A stretch of DNA of 63,509 bases from DASSLY01 sp035689185 (GTDB taxonomy: Bacteria; Actinomycetota; Actinomycetes; Actinomycetales; Dermatophilaceae). The DNA lies in NCBI GenBank assembly GCA_035689185.1, contig DASSLY010000004.1, positions 1 through 63,509 on the forward strand. Direction: 5' to 3'. The position numbers and the translations under genes were made by a program. The notes beneath the pieces are model-generated. The model searched no databases. It had not been told where the DNA came from and saw only the letters and a list, made by a program, of their open reading frames with translations. Position 1 is the first letter of the stretch; the number at the start of each line of letters is the position of its first letter. Of this stretch, positions 30,740-39,709 are shown piece by piece.

Positions 30740-31528
30740 CTACCCGATGACCTCCACCAGCTCCAGGTGCTCGACGGGTCCGCGGAGGCTGCTCTCCAGG
30801 ACCTGGCCGACGCCGGCGACGTACAGCTTCCGGTCGAGCACGCCCGGCTCCAGCGCTGTCCGCTCCCGCGTCTCCAGGGCGTGCTCGAAGTGCCCGGCGG
30901 GCACGGTCACCGGCACCGAGCGGCGCACCGCCCGGAACGTGTCCTCGGCCTGGCCGGCATACCACTCCTGCCGGAACCGGCGCTCCAGCTGCGGCCGGGC
31001 CTGCATGAACACCCCCGGCTCGGCGCCGTTCACACCGGCCAGCCACGAGCCCTCGGTGTCCACGACCCGACCGTGCCGGTCCAGCGACGCAGTGTCCTCC
31101 CCGAAGTACCAGACGTTGCCGCAGCGGTCCTGGGAGTAGTAGTCGGCGGTGCGTTCGGCCAGCACCCCGTCCAGGTAGAGGCGGTCCTCGACCACGCGGG
31201 TGGGCACCCCGTCCACCCGGCGCACCCGCCCGGTGGCGAGGACCAGGTCCAGTGCCTGCCGGCCGTCCTTGCGGCCGGCGTACACCAGCACGCGGCCGGG
31301 CCGCAGCGGGAACAGCCGGTTGGTCACGTGCGCGGTGAAGCCGCGCCGGTCCAGTCGCGGGTGGTATGTCGCGCCGGGTCCGTAGGCCGGCAACGGGCAC
31401 GCCGGGGCACCGGCGGCGGCGCCGGAGGCGGCACCGGCGGCGGCACCGGGGGAGGCACCGAGGGCGCCGGTGCCGGCCAGCGTCAGCGTCGCGACCATGG
31501 CCACCTGCACACGACGACGGGTTCTCAT
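30740..31528 (-). CDS. Secreted protein of unknown function
   Basis: A 262-residue protein with a clear signal peptide: RTRRRVQVAMVATLTLAGTG, then an Ala/Gly-rich stretch (GAAAGAASGAAAGAPA) before the mature start CPLPAYGPGATYHPRLD. The mature part is a beta-rich domain (GRVLVYAGRKDGRQALDLVL, TADYYSQDRCGNVWYFGED). Two Cys could form a disulfide. The AGGAAGGAC site precedes ATG 31528. It lies directly downstream (104 bp) of a sensor kinase/response regulator pair on the same strand and may be their target. Confidence 0.75.
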   Translation of the reverse strand: MRTRRRVQVAMVATLTLAGTGALGASPGAAAGAASGAAAGAPACPLPAYGPGATYHPRLDRRGFTAHVTNRLFPLRPGRVLVYAGRKDGRQALDLVLATGRVRRVDGVPTRVVEDRLYLDGVLAERTADYYSQDRCGNVWYFGEDTASLDRHGRVVDTEGSWLAGVNGAEPGVFMQARPQLERRFRQEWYAGQAEDTFRAVRRSVPVTVPAGHFEHALETRERTALEPGVLDRKLYVAGVGQVLESSLRGPVEHLELVEVIG

Positions 31529-31632
31529 GACGGGTCCTTCCTGTAGCGGGGGTCCGGTCCGCCGACCGTCTCGCCGGGGACCTGAAGCCACGCTGAACGC
31601 CGGGCCGGCCGCACACCATCCGTCGGCCGCCG

Positions 31633-32973
31633 TCAGCCCGCGGGAAGGGTCAGCTCCAGCCGGGCCCCGGCACTGCCCTCGGTCACCCGCAGCCGGCCGT
31701 CGTGGGCCGCGGCGATCTCGGCCGCGATCGCCAGTCCCAGGCCCGTTCCTCCGGTGTCGCTGCTGCGGGCCTGGTCCAGCCGGGTGAACCGCTGCAGGAC
31801 CCGCTCGCGGTCCGCCGGGGCGATACCCGGGCCGTCGTCCTCGACGACCAGGGTGACCAGGTCCCCGTCGGTGCCCAGCTGGACCCGCACCAGCCGGCGA
31901 GCGTGCCGGACCGCGTTGTCCAGCAGGTTCGCCACGGCCCGCCGCAGGTCGTCCGGCCGCCCGGCGACGAAGGCCGGCTGCACCTGGTCCGCGTCGACGC
32001 GGACCCCGCTGGCCAGCGGGAGGGAGGCCACCTGCTCGGCCACCAGCTCGTGCAGGTCCAGGGGTCGCGCGGGCGGCCGCGGGCGGCCGCTGTCGGACCG
32101 GGCGACGAACAGCAGGTCGTCCACCAGGCGCTGCATCGCGTCCGTCCGGGCGAGCAGCCGGTCGGCCCCCGGTCCGTGGTGGGCCAGGCCCACCTCGAGG
32201 TCGGCCCGCATCGCGGCCAGCGGGGTCCGCAGCTCGTGCGAGGCGTCCGCGACGAACCGGCGCTCCCGCTCGGCGGCCGCCTGCAGCCGGTCCAGCATCG
32301 CGTTCATCGTGCTGGCCAGCCGGGAGATCTCGTCGTCGCCGGCGGGCACGGGGACCCGCGCGGACAGGTCCGCCGCGGACAGCTCGGACACGGTGGCGCG
32401 GATTGCCTCGACGGGCGCGAGGGTCCGGCCGGCGACGACCCAGGTGGACCCGGTGACGAGCAGCAGCAGGGCCGGCGCACCCAGCAGCAATGCGACCCGC
32501 AGCTGGTCTTGGGTCTGGTCGGCCAGCTTGAGGCTGGTGGCGACGTGGATCGTCCCGCCCGGGGGATGCTGCGTCGAGGTGGAGAACAGCCGGAACCGGC
32601 CGGGCAGCCCGACCGGGTCGGTCAGCGTCGACAGCACCGGGCCGGTCCCGGGGCGGACCGCCTCGCCCAACGGCGGAGCCGCGCTCGCGTTCGCGCTGGC
32701 GGCGACCACCCGGCCCTGCGCGTCGACGACCTGCACGGCCTCGTCGTCGTCGGCGGGGACCGGGAGGCGCAGGCTCGACTGGGAAGCGGCGACCGCGATG
32801 TCGGCCGCGTGCAGCTCGGCGAGCTGGTCGACGTCGTGCTGCAGCGAGCTGCTCAGCACGCTCAGCAGAGCCCAGCCGCCGGCGGTGAGCGCGGCAGCCA
32901 TGACCAGCGTCGCGGCGGCGGTCGTGCGGACCCGGACCTGCCCGCGTCCGACCGCCCGCCGCTCACCCGCCAT
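31633..32973 (-). CDS. OmpR-type sensor histidine kinase
   Basis: A 446-residue membrane kinase. Two transmembrane helices (TTAAATLVMAAALTAGGWAL and VALLLGAPALLLLVTGSTWV) bracket an extracytoplasmic sensor of about 120 residues. A HAMP domain follows, then HisKA with the phospho-acceptor in FVADASHELRTPLAAM, and an HATPase with NLLDNAVRHA, VEDDGPGIA and GGTGLGLAI. The upstream partner is the OmpR-type regulator, overlapping by 11 bp. ATG 32973. The signal is unknown. Confidence 0.93.
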   Translation of the reverse strand: MAGERRAVGRGQVRVRTTAAATLVMAAALTAGGWALLSVLSSSLQHDVDQLAELHAADIAVAASQSSLRLPVPADDDEAVQVVDAQGRVVAASANASAAPPLGEAVRPGTGPVLSTLTDPVGLPGRFRLFSTSTQHPPGGTIHVATSLKLADQTQDQLRVALLLGAPALLLLVTGSTWVVAGRTLAPVEAIRATVSELSAADLSARVPVPAGDDEISRLASTMNAMLDRLQAAAERERRFVADASHELRTPLAAMRADLEVGLAHHGPGADRLLARTDAMQRLVDDLLFVARSDSGRPRPPARPLDLHELVAEQVASLPLASGVRVDADQVQPAFVAGRPDDLRRAVANLLDNAVRHARRLVRVQLGTDGDLVTLVVEDDGPGIAPADRERVLQRFTRLDQARSSDTGGTGLGLAIAAEIAAAHDGRLRVTEGSAGARLELTLPAG

Positions 32974-33640
32974 CGCGGTCCAGCCGGTACCCCACCCGCC
33001 GCACCGTCTGCACGGACTGCCGCGCGAACGGGGCGTCGATCCGCCGGCGCAGCTGGGCCACGTACACCTCGACGATGTTCGGGTCGCCCTCGTAGGCGAA
33101 GTCCCAGACGTGGGAGAGGATCTCGGACTTGGGCACCACCTCACCGGCGCGGCGCATGAGGTACTCCAGCAGCGAGAACTGCCGCGGGGTGAGGGCCACC
33201 GCCGTCTCACCGCGGCATACCCGGTGGGTGGCGGGGTCGAGCCGGAGGTCGCCGGCGGTCAGCACAGCCGGCCGCTCCCGTGCGCCGCGGCGGATCAGGG
33301 CGCGCAGCCGGGCCATCAGCACCACGTAGGAGAACGGCTTGGACAGGAAGTCGTCGGCGCCGAGGTCCAGCGCCTCGGCCTCGTCCAGCTCACCCTCCAG
33401 TGCGGTGAGCACGAGGACCGGGGTCCAGTTGTCGGCGGCCCGCAGCCGGGAGCAGACCTGGAAGCCGTCGACGCGGGGCAGCAAGACGTCGCAGACGATG
33501 ACGTCATACGGGTTCTCGCCCGCCAGCCAGAGGCCCTGCTCGCCGTCGCCGGCGACGTCCACCGCGAACCCGTCGGCCCGCAGCCCGCGCCCGACCACGG
33601 TCGCGAGACCGGCGTCGTCCTCCACGAGGAGCACCCGCAC
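32963..33640 (-). CDS. OmpR/PhoB family response regulator
   Basis: A 225-residue regulator. The receiver domain has acidic residues in VLLVEDDAG, the phospho-Asp in VIVCDVLLPRVDG and the Lys in FLSKPFSY. The winged-helix DNA-binding domain is complete (LTPRQFSLLEYLMRRAGEVV, VEVYVAQLRRRID, TVRRVGYRLD). It starts with GTG and is co-transcribed with the kinase. A GGTATGCC word forces the Val codon GTA at about 33.22 kb. Confidence 0.94.
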   Translation of the reverse strand: MRVLLVEDDAGLATVVGRGLRADGFAVDVAGDGEQGLWLAGENPYDVIVCDVLLPRVDGFQVCSRLRAADNWTPVLVLTALEGELDEAEALDLGADDFLSKPFSYVVLMARLRALIRRGARERPAVLTAGDLRLDPATHRVCRGETAVALTPRQFSLLEYLMRRAGEVVPKSEILSHVWDFAYEGDPNIVEVYVAQLRRRIDAPFARQSVQTVRRVGYRLDRDGG

Positions 33641-33658
33641 GGCTCATGGTCCCACGGG

Positions 33659-34771
33659 TCAGGTCGAGACGGTGCGCTGCACAGCGTCCCTCACGACGGC
33701 CGCCAGCTCCCCGGCGGCAGCGAACACCGAGCGTTGGCGCGCCGATCCGGTGCCGTCCGCACGGATCCGGTGCAGCTGCGAATCGACCAGGCCCGCGTCG
33801 CCGTTGCGGACCAGCGCCGCGTCCACGTGCTCGCGCAGCAGGTCCACCACCTGCCACGCCGCGGCGGGCACGAACCGCAGGGGGTGGACCAGCTCGCCGG
33901 TCAGACCGGACCGGGCCGCGCGCCAGGACGCCAGCCGCAGCAGCTCGGTGGGGGCGTCCGGCGCCGGCCCGCCGGCGCGCCACTGGTCCGCTGCGGTGTC
34001 CACCAGCGCGCGGCACAGCGCGGCGAGCAGCACGGGCACGCCGGCGTCGGTGCACACGTCGCCGACCCTGATCTCCACCGTGGGGTAGCCCCGCCCCAGC
34101 CGAGCCTCCCAGTAGATCATCCCGTCGTCGAGCACCGCGCCCGTGGCCACCAGCGCGGCGACGGCCGCCCGGTAGCGCTGCGGCGTCCCGAACGCCTCGG
34201 GCGGCCCCGCGGTCGGCCAGCGGCTCCACACGTGGCTGCGGAAGCTCTCGTATGTCGTGTCTCGCCCTTGCCAGTACGGCGAGTTCGCCGACAGGGCCGA
34301 CATGGTCGCAAGCCACGGGCGGATCCGGTCCAGCACGGCCACCGCCTCCTCGTCCCCGTCGACCCAGACGTGCACGTGCGTGCCGCAGACCAGCTGCTCC
34401 CACCCGGTGGGACCGTAGAGCCGCACCATGTCCTCGTAGCGGTCGTCGGCGGTGGTCGCGGGCACGACGGGCAGCGGGGACGTCGCCAACGCGGCGGGGG
34501 CGACGCCCTGGCTGGCGGCGAGCTCGGCCAGCCGGCGGCGCTGCTCCCGCAGCTCGGCCGCCAGCTCGTGGAGCGAGGTGTGCGGGGTGGTGTCGATCTC
34601 GATCTGCTGCCGCTGCAGCTCGTGCTCGACGGTGCCGCCCGGACCGTCACCGGCCAGACGGTCCGTGCCGGACGCCGCCCGCAGCACGGCCGGCGCACGG
34701 TCCAGCGCCCGGCCCGTCCCGGGGTCGACCAGCAGCAGCTCCTCCTCCACGCCGACACTGCGCAGCACCAC
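33659..34771 (-). CDS. YbdK-like carboxylate-amine ligase (GCS2 family)
   Basis: A 370-residue ATP-dependent ligase related to glutamate-cysteine ligase type 2. Typical blocks: VGVEEELLLVDPGTGRAL at the N-terminus, VEHELQRQQIEIDTTPH, CGTHVHVWV, and ANSPYWQGRDTTYESFRSHVW. The metal-binding Glu/His residues are all present. The E. coli homologue YbdK has weak gamma-glutamyl-cysteine ligase activity; the real substrate is uncertain. GTG 34771 follows GGAGGTGACC. Divergent from the ABC exporter. Confidence 0.88.
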   Translation of the reverse strand: MVLRSVGVEEELLLVDPGTGRALDRAPAVLRAASGTDRLAGDGPGGTVEHELQRQQIEIDTTPHTSLHELAAELREQRRRLAELAASQGVAPAALATSPLPVVPATTADDRYEDMVRLYGPTGWEQLVCGTHVHVWVDGDEEAVAVLDRIRPWLATMSALSANSPYWQGRDTTYESFRSHVWSRWPTAGPPEAFGTPQRYRAAVAALVATGAVLDDGMIYWEARLGRGYPTVEIRVGDVCTDAGVPVLLAALCRALVDTAADQWRAGGPAPDAPTELLRLASWRAARSGLTGELVHPLRFVPAAAWQVVDLLREHVDAALVRNGDAGLVDSQLHRIRADGTGSARQRSVFAAAGELAAVVRDAVQRTVST

Positions 34772-34883
34772 AGGTCACCTCCGTAACCGCCGTTGGACCC
34801 ATCCTGGTCGGCCCCGGTTACCCGCCGGGACCCGCGCGGTAACGGTCCTGACAAACCGGTGCCGGCCGGCGACGGTGCGCAGG

Positions 34884-34889
34884 TAACGT
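34884..34889 (+). promoter_or_regulatory. -10 element of the ABC exporter operon
   Basis: TAACGT lies 7 nt before the GTG at 34897 and supports that start. Confidence 0.5.
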
Positions 34890-34896
34890 CGGCCGG

Positions 34897-36630
34897 GTGC
34901 TCCTGCCGTTGCTGCTGCTGCACCTCCGGCCGTATCGCCGCCAGATCCGGCTCATCGTGGGGCTGCAGCTGGCCTCGACGCTGGCCAACCTCTACCTGCC
35001 CAGCCTGAACGGGGACATCATCGACCGCGGGGTCAGCCTCGGCGACACCGCATACATCGCCCGGACCGGCGCCCTGATGCTGGCGATCAGCGTGGTGCAG
35101 GCGGTCTCGGCCGTCGGCGCCGTCTACTACGGCGCCCAGGTGGCGATGGCGATGGGACGGGACCTGCGCGCCGCCGTCTTCGCCGCGGTCGAGTCGTTCG
35201 CGGCGAAGGAGATGGGCCGGTTCGGGGCGCCGTCGCTGATCACGCGCACCACCAACGACGTCCAGCAGGTCCAGCTGCTGGTCCTGCTGACCTTCACGAT
35301 GATGATCGCCGCACCGATCATGTGCGTCGGCGGCGTGGTGATGGCGCTGCGTCAGGACGTCCAGCTGTCCGGGCTCATCCTGGTCGTGGTGCCCGTCCTC
35401 GTGGTCGGGGTGGGGCTGGTCATCGCCGCGATGCGACCGCTGTTCCGGGCCATGCAGGCCAAGATCGACACGATCAACCGGGTCCTGCGCGAGCAGCTCA
35501 CGGGGGTCCGCGTCATCCGGGCCTTCGTCCGCGAGCCGCACGAGGCGCGCCGGTTCGACCTGGTCAACCGGGACCTGACGGGCACCGCCGTCGCGGTCGG
35601 GAAGCTGATGGCGGTCATGTTCCCCCTCGTCATGGGGGTGATGAACCTGTCCAGCATCGCGGTGCTGTGGTTCGGCGGGCACCGGATCGCCGACGGCGAC
35701 CTGGCCATCGGCACCCTGGTCGCCTTCCTCAGCTACCTGATGCAGATCCTCATGTCGGTGATGATGGCCACCTTCATGTTCATGCTCGTGCCGCGGGCCG
35801 AGGTCTCGGCCGAGCGGATCACCGAGGTGCTGCAGACCACGCCGTCCGTGGCCGCGCCGGAGCGGCCCACGCCGCGGCGTGAGCCGGTCGGCCGGGTGGA
35901 GCTGCGGGGCGCCAGCTTCGCCTACCCCGGCGCCGAGGAGCCGGTGCTGCACGGCGTCGACCTGGTCGCCGAGCCCGGCCGGACCACGGCGGTGGTGGGG
36001 TCAACCGGGAGCGGGAAGTCCACCCTGCTCAACCTCGTGCCGCGGCTGTTCGACGCCACCGGCGGGGCGGTGCTGGTGGACGGCGTCGATGTCCGCGACC
36101 TGGCGCCGGAGGACCTGTGGTCCTCGATCGGGCTGGTCCCGCAGCGCGCGTACCTGTTCGCCGGGACGATCGCCTCGAACCTGCGCTACGGCGCGGCCGA
36201 GGCGACCGACGCGCAGCTGTGGGCGGCGCTGGACATCGCGGCCGCCCGCGAGTTCGTCGAGGCCATGCCCGGCGGGCTGGACGCGGCGGTCGGGCAGGGC
36301 GGGGCGAACCTGTCCGGCGGCCAGCGGCAACGGCTGGCCATCGCCCGGGCGGTGGTGCGCCAGCCGACGGTCTACCTGTTCGACGACGCGTTCTCCGCCC
36401 TCGACTACGCCACCGACGCCCGGGTCCGGGCCGCCCTCGCGCCGGTCACCGGGCACGCGACGGTCCTCGTGGTCGCCCAGCGGGTCAGCACGATCCGTGA
36501 CGCCGACCAGATCGTCGTCCTGGACCAGGGCCGCGTGGTGGGGACCGGGACCCACCACGAACTGATGACCGGCTGCCCGACATACCGGGAGCTGGTGCTG
36601 TCCCAGCTCACCGAGGAGGAGGCCGCCTGA
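34897..36630 (+). CDS. ABC exporter half-transporter, degenerate-site subunit
   Basis: A 577-residue fused permease-ATPase with six helices in the N-terminal half and one cassette. Walker A is VGSTGSGKSTLL, signature LSGGQRQRLAIARA, but Walker B reads VYLFDDAFSALD, with Asp in place of the catalytic Glu. In heterodimeric ABC exporters (TM287/288, BmrCD) this change marks the subunit that contributes the degenerate ATP site. The partner at 36.7 kb keeps Glu. The stop overlaps the ATG of a 16-codon micro-ORF that links the two genes. Confidence 0.92.
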   Translation: MLLPLLLLHLRPYRRQIRLIVGLQLASTLANLYLPSLNGDIIDRGVSLGDTAYIARTGALMLAISVVQAVSAVGAVYYGAQVAMAMGRDLRAAVFAAVESFAAKEMGRFGAPSLITRTTNDVQQVQLLVLLTFTMMIAAPIMCVGGVVMALRQDVQLSGLILVVVPVLVVGVGLVIAAMRPLFRAMQAKIDTINRVLREQLTGVRVIRAFVREPHEARRFDLVNRDLTGTAVAVGKLMAVMFPLVMGVMNLSSIAVLWFGGHRIADGDLAIGTLVAFLSYLMQILMSVMMATFMFMLVPRAEVSAERITEVLQTTPSVAAPERPTPRREPVGRVELRGASFAYPGAEEPVLHGVDLVAEPGRTTAVVGSTGSGKSTLLNLVPRLFDATGGAVLVDGVDVRDLAPEDLWSSIGLVPQRAYLFAGTIASNLRYGAAEATDAQLWAALDIAAAREFVEAMPGGLDAAVGQGGANLSGGQRQRLAIARAVVRQPTVYLFDDAFSALDYATDARVRAALAPVTGHATVLVVAQRVSTIRDADQIVVLDQGRVVGTGTHHELMTGCPTYRELVLSQLTEEEAA

Positions 36631-36680
36631 TGCAGCTGTCACCCGGGAGCGTCGCACCGTTGTCAGGTGGGGCAGCGTGA
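36630..36680 (+). CDS. 16-codon linker micro-ORF between the two ABC genes
   Basis: ATG at 36630 overlaps the upstream TGA (TGATG); the frame reads MQLSPGSVAPLSGGAA and its TGA at 36678-36680 overlaps the GTG start of the next gene (GTGA). It would let a terminating ribosome move from one ABC gene to the next without a new ribosome-binding site. No Shine-Dalgarno sequence of its own is needed. Translation is inferred from the exact junctions. Confidence 0.45.
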   Translation: MQLSPGSVAPLSGGAA

Positions 36681-38617
36681 GCCGGCCGGCCGCGCCGATG
36701 CGCGGCCCGATGGGGATGATGCTGGGCGGCCCGGTGGCCAAGCCGCTGAACTTCCGGGAGTCGCTGCGGCGGCTGCTGGCCCGGCTGCGCGCGGACCGGG
36801 CCATGGTCGCCGTCGTGGTGTGCTTCGGCGTGCTCAGCGTCCTGCTGAGCGTCCTCGGGCCGAAGGTGCTCGCCCGGGCCACCGACCTCATCTTCGCCGG
36901 CTCGGTGGCCAGCCGGCTGCCCGCGAACCTGTCCAAGGCCGAGGTGGTGCACCAGCTGCGCGCGAGCGACCAGGGCCGGCTCGCCGACATGGTCCAGGCG
37001 ATGGACCTGGTGCCGGGGCAGGGCATCGACTTCGGCGCGGTGGGTCGGGTGCTGCTCCTGGCCCTGGCGGTGTTCCTGGGCGCCTCGCTGCTGGCGCTGG
37101 TGCAGGGCCGGGTCACCACGGTCGTGGTGCAGCGGGCCGTGGCGGCGCTGCGGACCGAGGTGCAGGACAAGCTGGCCCGGTTGCCGCTGTCCTACCTCGA
37201 CGGCCAGCCCCGCGGGGAGGTGCTGAGCCGGGTCACCAACGACATCGACAACGTCGCCCAGTCGTTGCAGCAGACGCTGAGCCAGCTGCTGACCTCGGTG
37301 CTCACCGTGATCGGGGTGCTGGCGATGATGCTGTACGTGTCACCGCTGCTGGCGGTGGTCGCGCTGGTGACGGTGCCCGTCTCGGCGCTGGTGACGGTGG
37401 CGATCGGCAAGCGGTCGCAGCCGCTGTTCGTGCAGCAGTGGGCCACCACCGGGCGGTTGAACGCCCACGTCGAGCAGATGTACACCGGCCACGAGCTGGT
37501 CAAGGTCTTCGGCCGGCAGCACGAGGCGAGCGCGGTGTTCGCCCAGCACAACGAGCAGCTGTACGCCACCAGCTTCAAGGCGCAGTTCATCGCCGGGGTG
37601 ATCCAGCCGGCGATGTGGTTCATCGGCAACGTCAACTACGTCGTCGTCGCCGTGGTCGGTGCCCTGCAGGTGGCCTCGGGTGCGATCAGCCTGGGCGACG
37701 TGCAGGCGGTGATCCAGTACTCCCGCCAGCTGTCCCAGCCGATGTCCCAGCTGGCGTCGATGGCCAACCTGCTGCAGAGCGGGGTCGCCTCGGCCGAGCG
37801 CGTGTTCGAGCTGCTGGACGCCGCGGAGGAGACCCCGGACCCGGTACATCCGAAGGCCCCCGCTGCGCCGGTCCGGGGGCGGGTGGTGTTCGACGACGTC
37901 TCCTTCTCCTACTCGCCCGACCGGCCGCTGATCGAGCACCTCGACCTGGTGGCCGAGCCCGGCCAGACCATCGCCATCGTGGGGCCGACCGGCGCCGGCA
38001 AGACCACCCTGGCCAACCTGCTGCTCCGCTTCTACGACGTCCACGGCGGGCGGATCACCCTGGACGGCGTCGACATCCGCGCCATGAGACGGGCCGAGCT
38101 GCGCGCCGACTTCGGCATCGTGCTGCAGGACACGTGGCTGTTCGGCGGCACCGTCCGGGACAACATCGCCTACGGGGCGACCGACCCGACCCCCGAGGCG
38201 ATCCAGGCGGCCAGCCAGGCAGCATACGTGGACCACTTCGTGCGGACCCTGCCGCAGGGGTACGACTCCCGCATCGACGAGGAAGGAGGCGGGGTCAGCG
38301 CGGGGCAGCGTCAGCTGCTGACGATCGCCCGCGCGTTCCTCGCCGACCCGGCGATCCTCATCCTGGACGAGGCGACCAGCTCGGTGGACACCCGCACCGA
38401 GAAGCTGGTCCAGGACGCGATGGCGGCGTTGCGGGTCGGGCGGACCAGCTTCGTCATCGCCCACCGGCTGTCGACCATCCGCGGCGCGGACCGGATCGTG
38501 GTGATGCAGGACGGGGCCATCGTCGAGCAGGGCACGCACGAGCAGCTCCTGGACGCCCGCGGCGCCTACCACCAGCTGTATGCCGCCCAGTTCAGCGCCG
38601 CGGTGACGGCGAGCTAG
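36677..38617 (+). CDS. ABC exporter half-transporter, canonical-site subunit
   Basis: A 646-residue permease-ATPase. After an extended N-terminus (PMRGPMGMMLGGPVAKPLNF) come six helices and a cassette with Walker A VGPTGAGKTTLA, signature VSAGQRQLLTIARA, Walker B ILILDEATSSVD with the catalytic Glu, and the switch His in VIAHRLSTI. The extracytoplasmic loop between helices 1 and 2 is longer than usual (FAGSVASRLPANLSKAE and on). With the preceding gene it forms an asymmetric heterodimer, probably a drug or lipid exporter (family inference). Confidence 0.93.
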   Translation: MSRPAAPMRGPMGMMLGGPVAKPLNFRESLRRLLARLRADRAMVAVVVCFGVLSVLLSVLGPKVLARATDLIFAGSVASRLPANLSKAEVVHQLRASDQGRLADMVQAMDLVPGQGIDFGAVGRVLLLALAVFLGASLLALVQGRVTTVVVQRAVAALRTEVQDKLARLPLSYLDGQPRGEVLSRVTNDIDNVAQSLQQTLSQLLTSVLTVIGVLAMMLYVSPLLAVVALVTVPVSALVTVAIGKRSQPLFVQQWATTGRLNAHVEQMYTGHELVKVFGRQHEASAVFAQHNEQLYATSFKAQFIAGVIQPAMWFIGNVNYVVVAVVGALQVASGAISLGDVQAVIQYSRQLSQPMSQLASMANLLQSGVASAERVFELLDAAEETPDPVHPKAPAAPVRGRVVFDDVSFSYSPDRPLIEHLDLVAEPGQTIAIVGPTGAGKTTLANLLLRFYDVHGGRITLDGVDIRAMRRAELRADFGIVLQDTWLFGGTVRDNIAYGATDPTPEAIQAASQAAYVDHFVRTLPQGYDSRIDEEGGGVSAGQRQLLTIARAFLADPAILILDEATSSVDTRTEKLVQDAMAALRVGRTSFVIAHRLSTIRGADRIVVMQDGAIVEQGTHEQLLDARGAYHQLYAAQFSAAVTAS

Positions 38618-38625
38618 GGGGCGGC

Positions 38626-39552
38626 TCAGAACCTCGGGATGGCGGTCAGCCAGTACCTCGTCGTGGCCGTGACCGGGGTGCCGAAGCGGGCGTTGACGAC
38701 GTACAGCCGGTCGGCGTAGTCGTCCAGCGTCGTCGGCACGTCGAAGCCCGGGTCGCTCGCGGCACCGACCATCCGTCCGGACCGCCCGTTCGCTGCCAGG
38801 TGCACCTTGGCCACGACCGTGCGCCCGCCCTGCACGACATACAGGGTCCGGTTCTGACGCAGCATGCCGTCGCCGCCCACCAGGGAGGCACCGCCGAGAC
38901 GGACCCGGTGGGCCACGCCGGACATGTGGTCGACGTGGTAGACGGCGCCGACGAAGGAGTTCACCACGAGCAGGTCGTGGTCGCCGGGTGCGGTGGTGAT
39001 GCCGTTGGCGTTGAACTGGCCGGCGACCTGCTGCCAGTCACCGGTGAGCCGCAGCCGGGTGAACGTCGTGGCCGGGGTCCCGTCCGCGGCGATGTGCACG
39101 CCGTAGAGGAACGGCCGCGCGGAGTCGGTGAACCAGGCCATGTCGTGGGTGAGGATGACGTCGTTGATGAACGTCGAGGCGGACCGGAACTTCCAGCTGG
39201 CCAGCACGGCACCGGTGCGGACGTCGATGACCCGGCCGTCCCCGGCTGGGCCGCCGGCGACGTAGAGCCGGCCGCGGTGGTCCACCTTGAGCCCGACCGA
39301 GGGGGTGCCGGGGCCCTGGCTGATCACCCGGCCCCGGCCGGTCCTCAGGTCGGCCGCGTAGATGTCGCCGTCGACCAACGAGCCGGCGTAGGCCGTGCCG
39401 GTGCCGGCGGCGATGGCCACGCCCTCCGGGGCGAAGCCGTTCGGCAGGTTGACCCGGGTCGGCAGGTCGGCGGCGGCGGCCGCCGGCCCGGCCCCGGTCA
39501 GGCCGAGGGAGATCGTGAGTGCGGCTATGGCAAGGACGGCGGCGCGGCGCAT
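38626..39552 (-). CDS. Secreted SMP-30/NHL-like beta-propeller protein
   Basis: A 308-residue protein with a signal peptide (MRRAAVLAIAALTISLGLTG, cleaved near AAAAADLP). Repeated beta-propeller blades follow: GFAPEGVAIAAGTGTAYAGS, GDIYAADLRTGRGRVIS, and VGLKVDHRGRLYVAGGP. It resembles superoxide dismutase-like/SMP-30/gluconolactonase propellers annotated in many Actinobacteria, with no defined substrate. ATG 39552 follows AGGAGTGCTC. Convergent with the ABC operon, 8 bp from its stop, and divergent from recQ. Confidence 0.8.
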   Translation of the reverse strand: MRRAAVLAIAALTISLGLTGAGPAAAAADLPTRVNLPNGFAPEGVAIAAGTGTAYAGSLVDGDIYAADLRTGRGRVISQGPGTPSVGLKVDHRGRLYVAGGPAGDGRVIDVRTGAVLASWKFRSASTFINDVILTHDMAWFTDSARPFLYGVHIAADGTPATTFTRLRLTGDWQQVAGQFNANGITTAPGDHDLLVVNSFVGAVYHVDHMSGVAHRVRLGGASLVGGDGMLRQNRTLYVVQGGRTVVAKVHLAANGRSGRMVGAASDPGFDVPTTLDDYADRLYVVNARFGTPVTATTRYWLTAIPRF

Positions 39553-39693
39553 GAGCACTCCTGGGGGCGAGGCTTCGGGGATGCTTCTCAGCCTGCGTCC
39601 GTTGCCGAGGCCGAGCAACTCGATGTCCTTGAGCAACCGCCGAGCCGGAGAGTCCGCCTGTGGACAACCCACGGGTATGTCGCCCGGTCCGGC

Positions 39694-39699
39694 TAGCGT
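39694..39699 (+). promoter_or_regulatory. -10 element of the RecQ-like gene
   Basis: TAGCGT lies 10 nt before the ATG at 39710. Confidence 0.45.
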
Positions 39700-39709
39700 C
39701 GGGCACACC

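Noticed and set aside
31754..34786. A 1010-codon plus-strand frame over the two-component and YbdK genes
   Set aside because: Antisense shadow; the opposite strand has complete HisKA, HATPase, receiver and GCS2 motifs.
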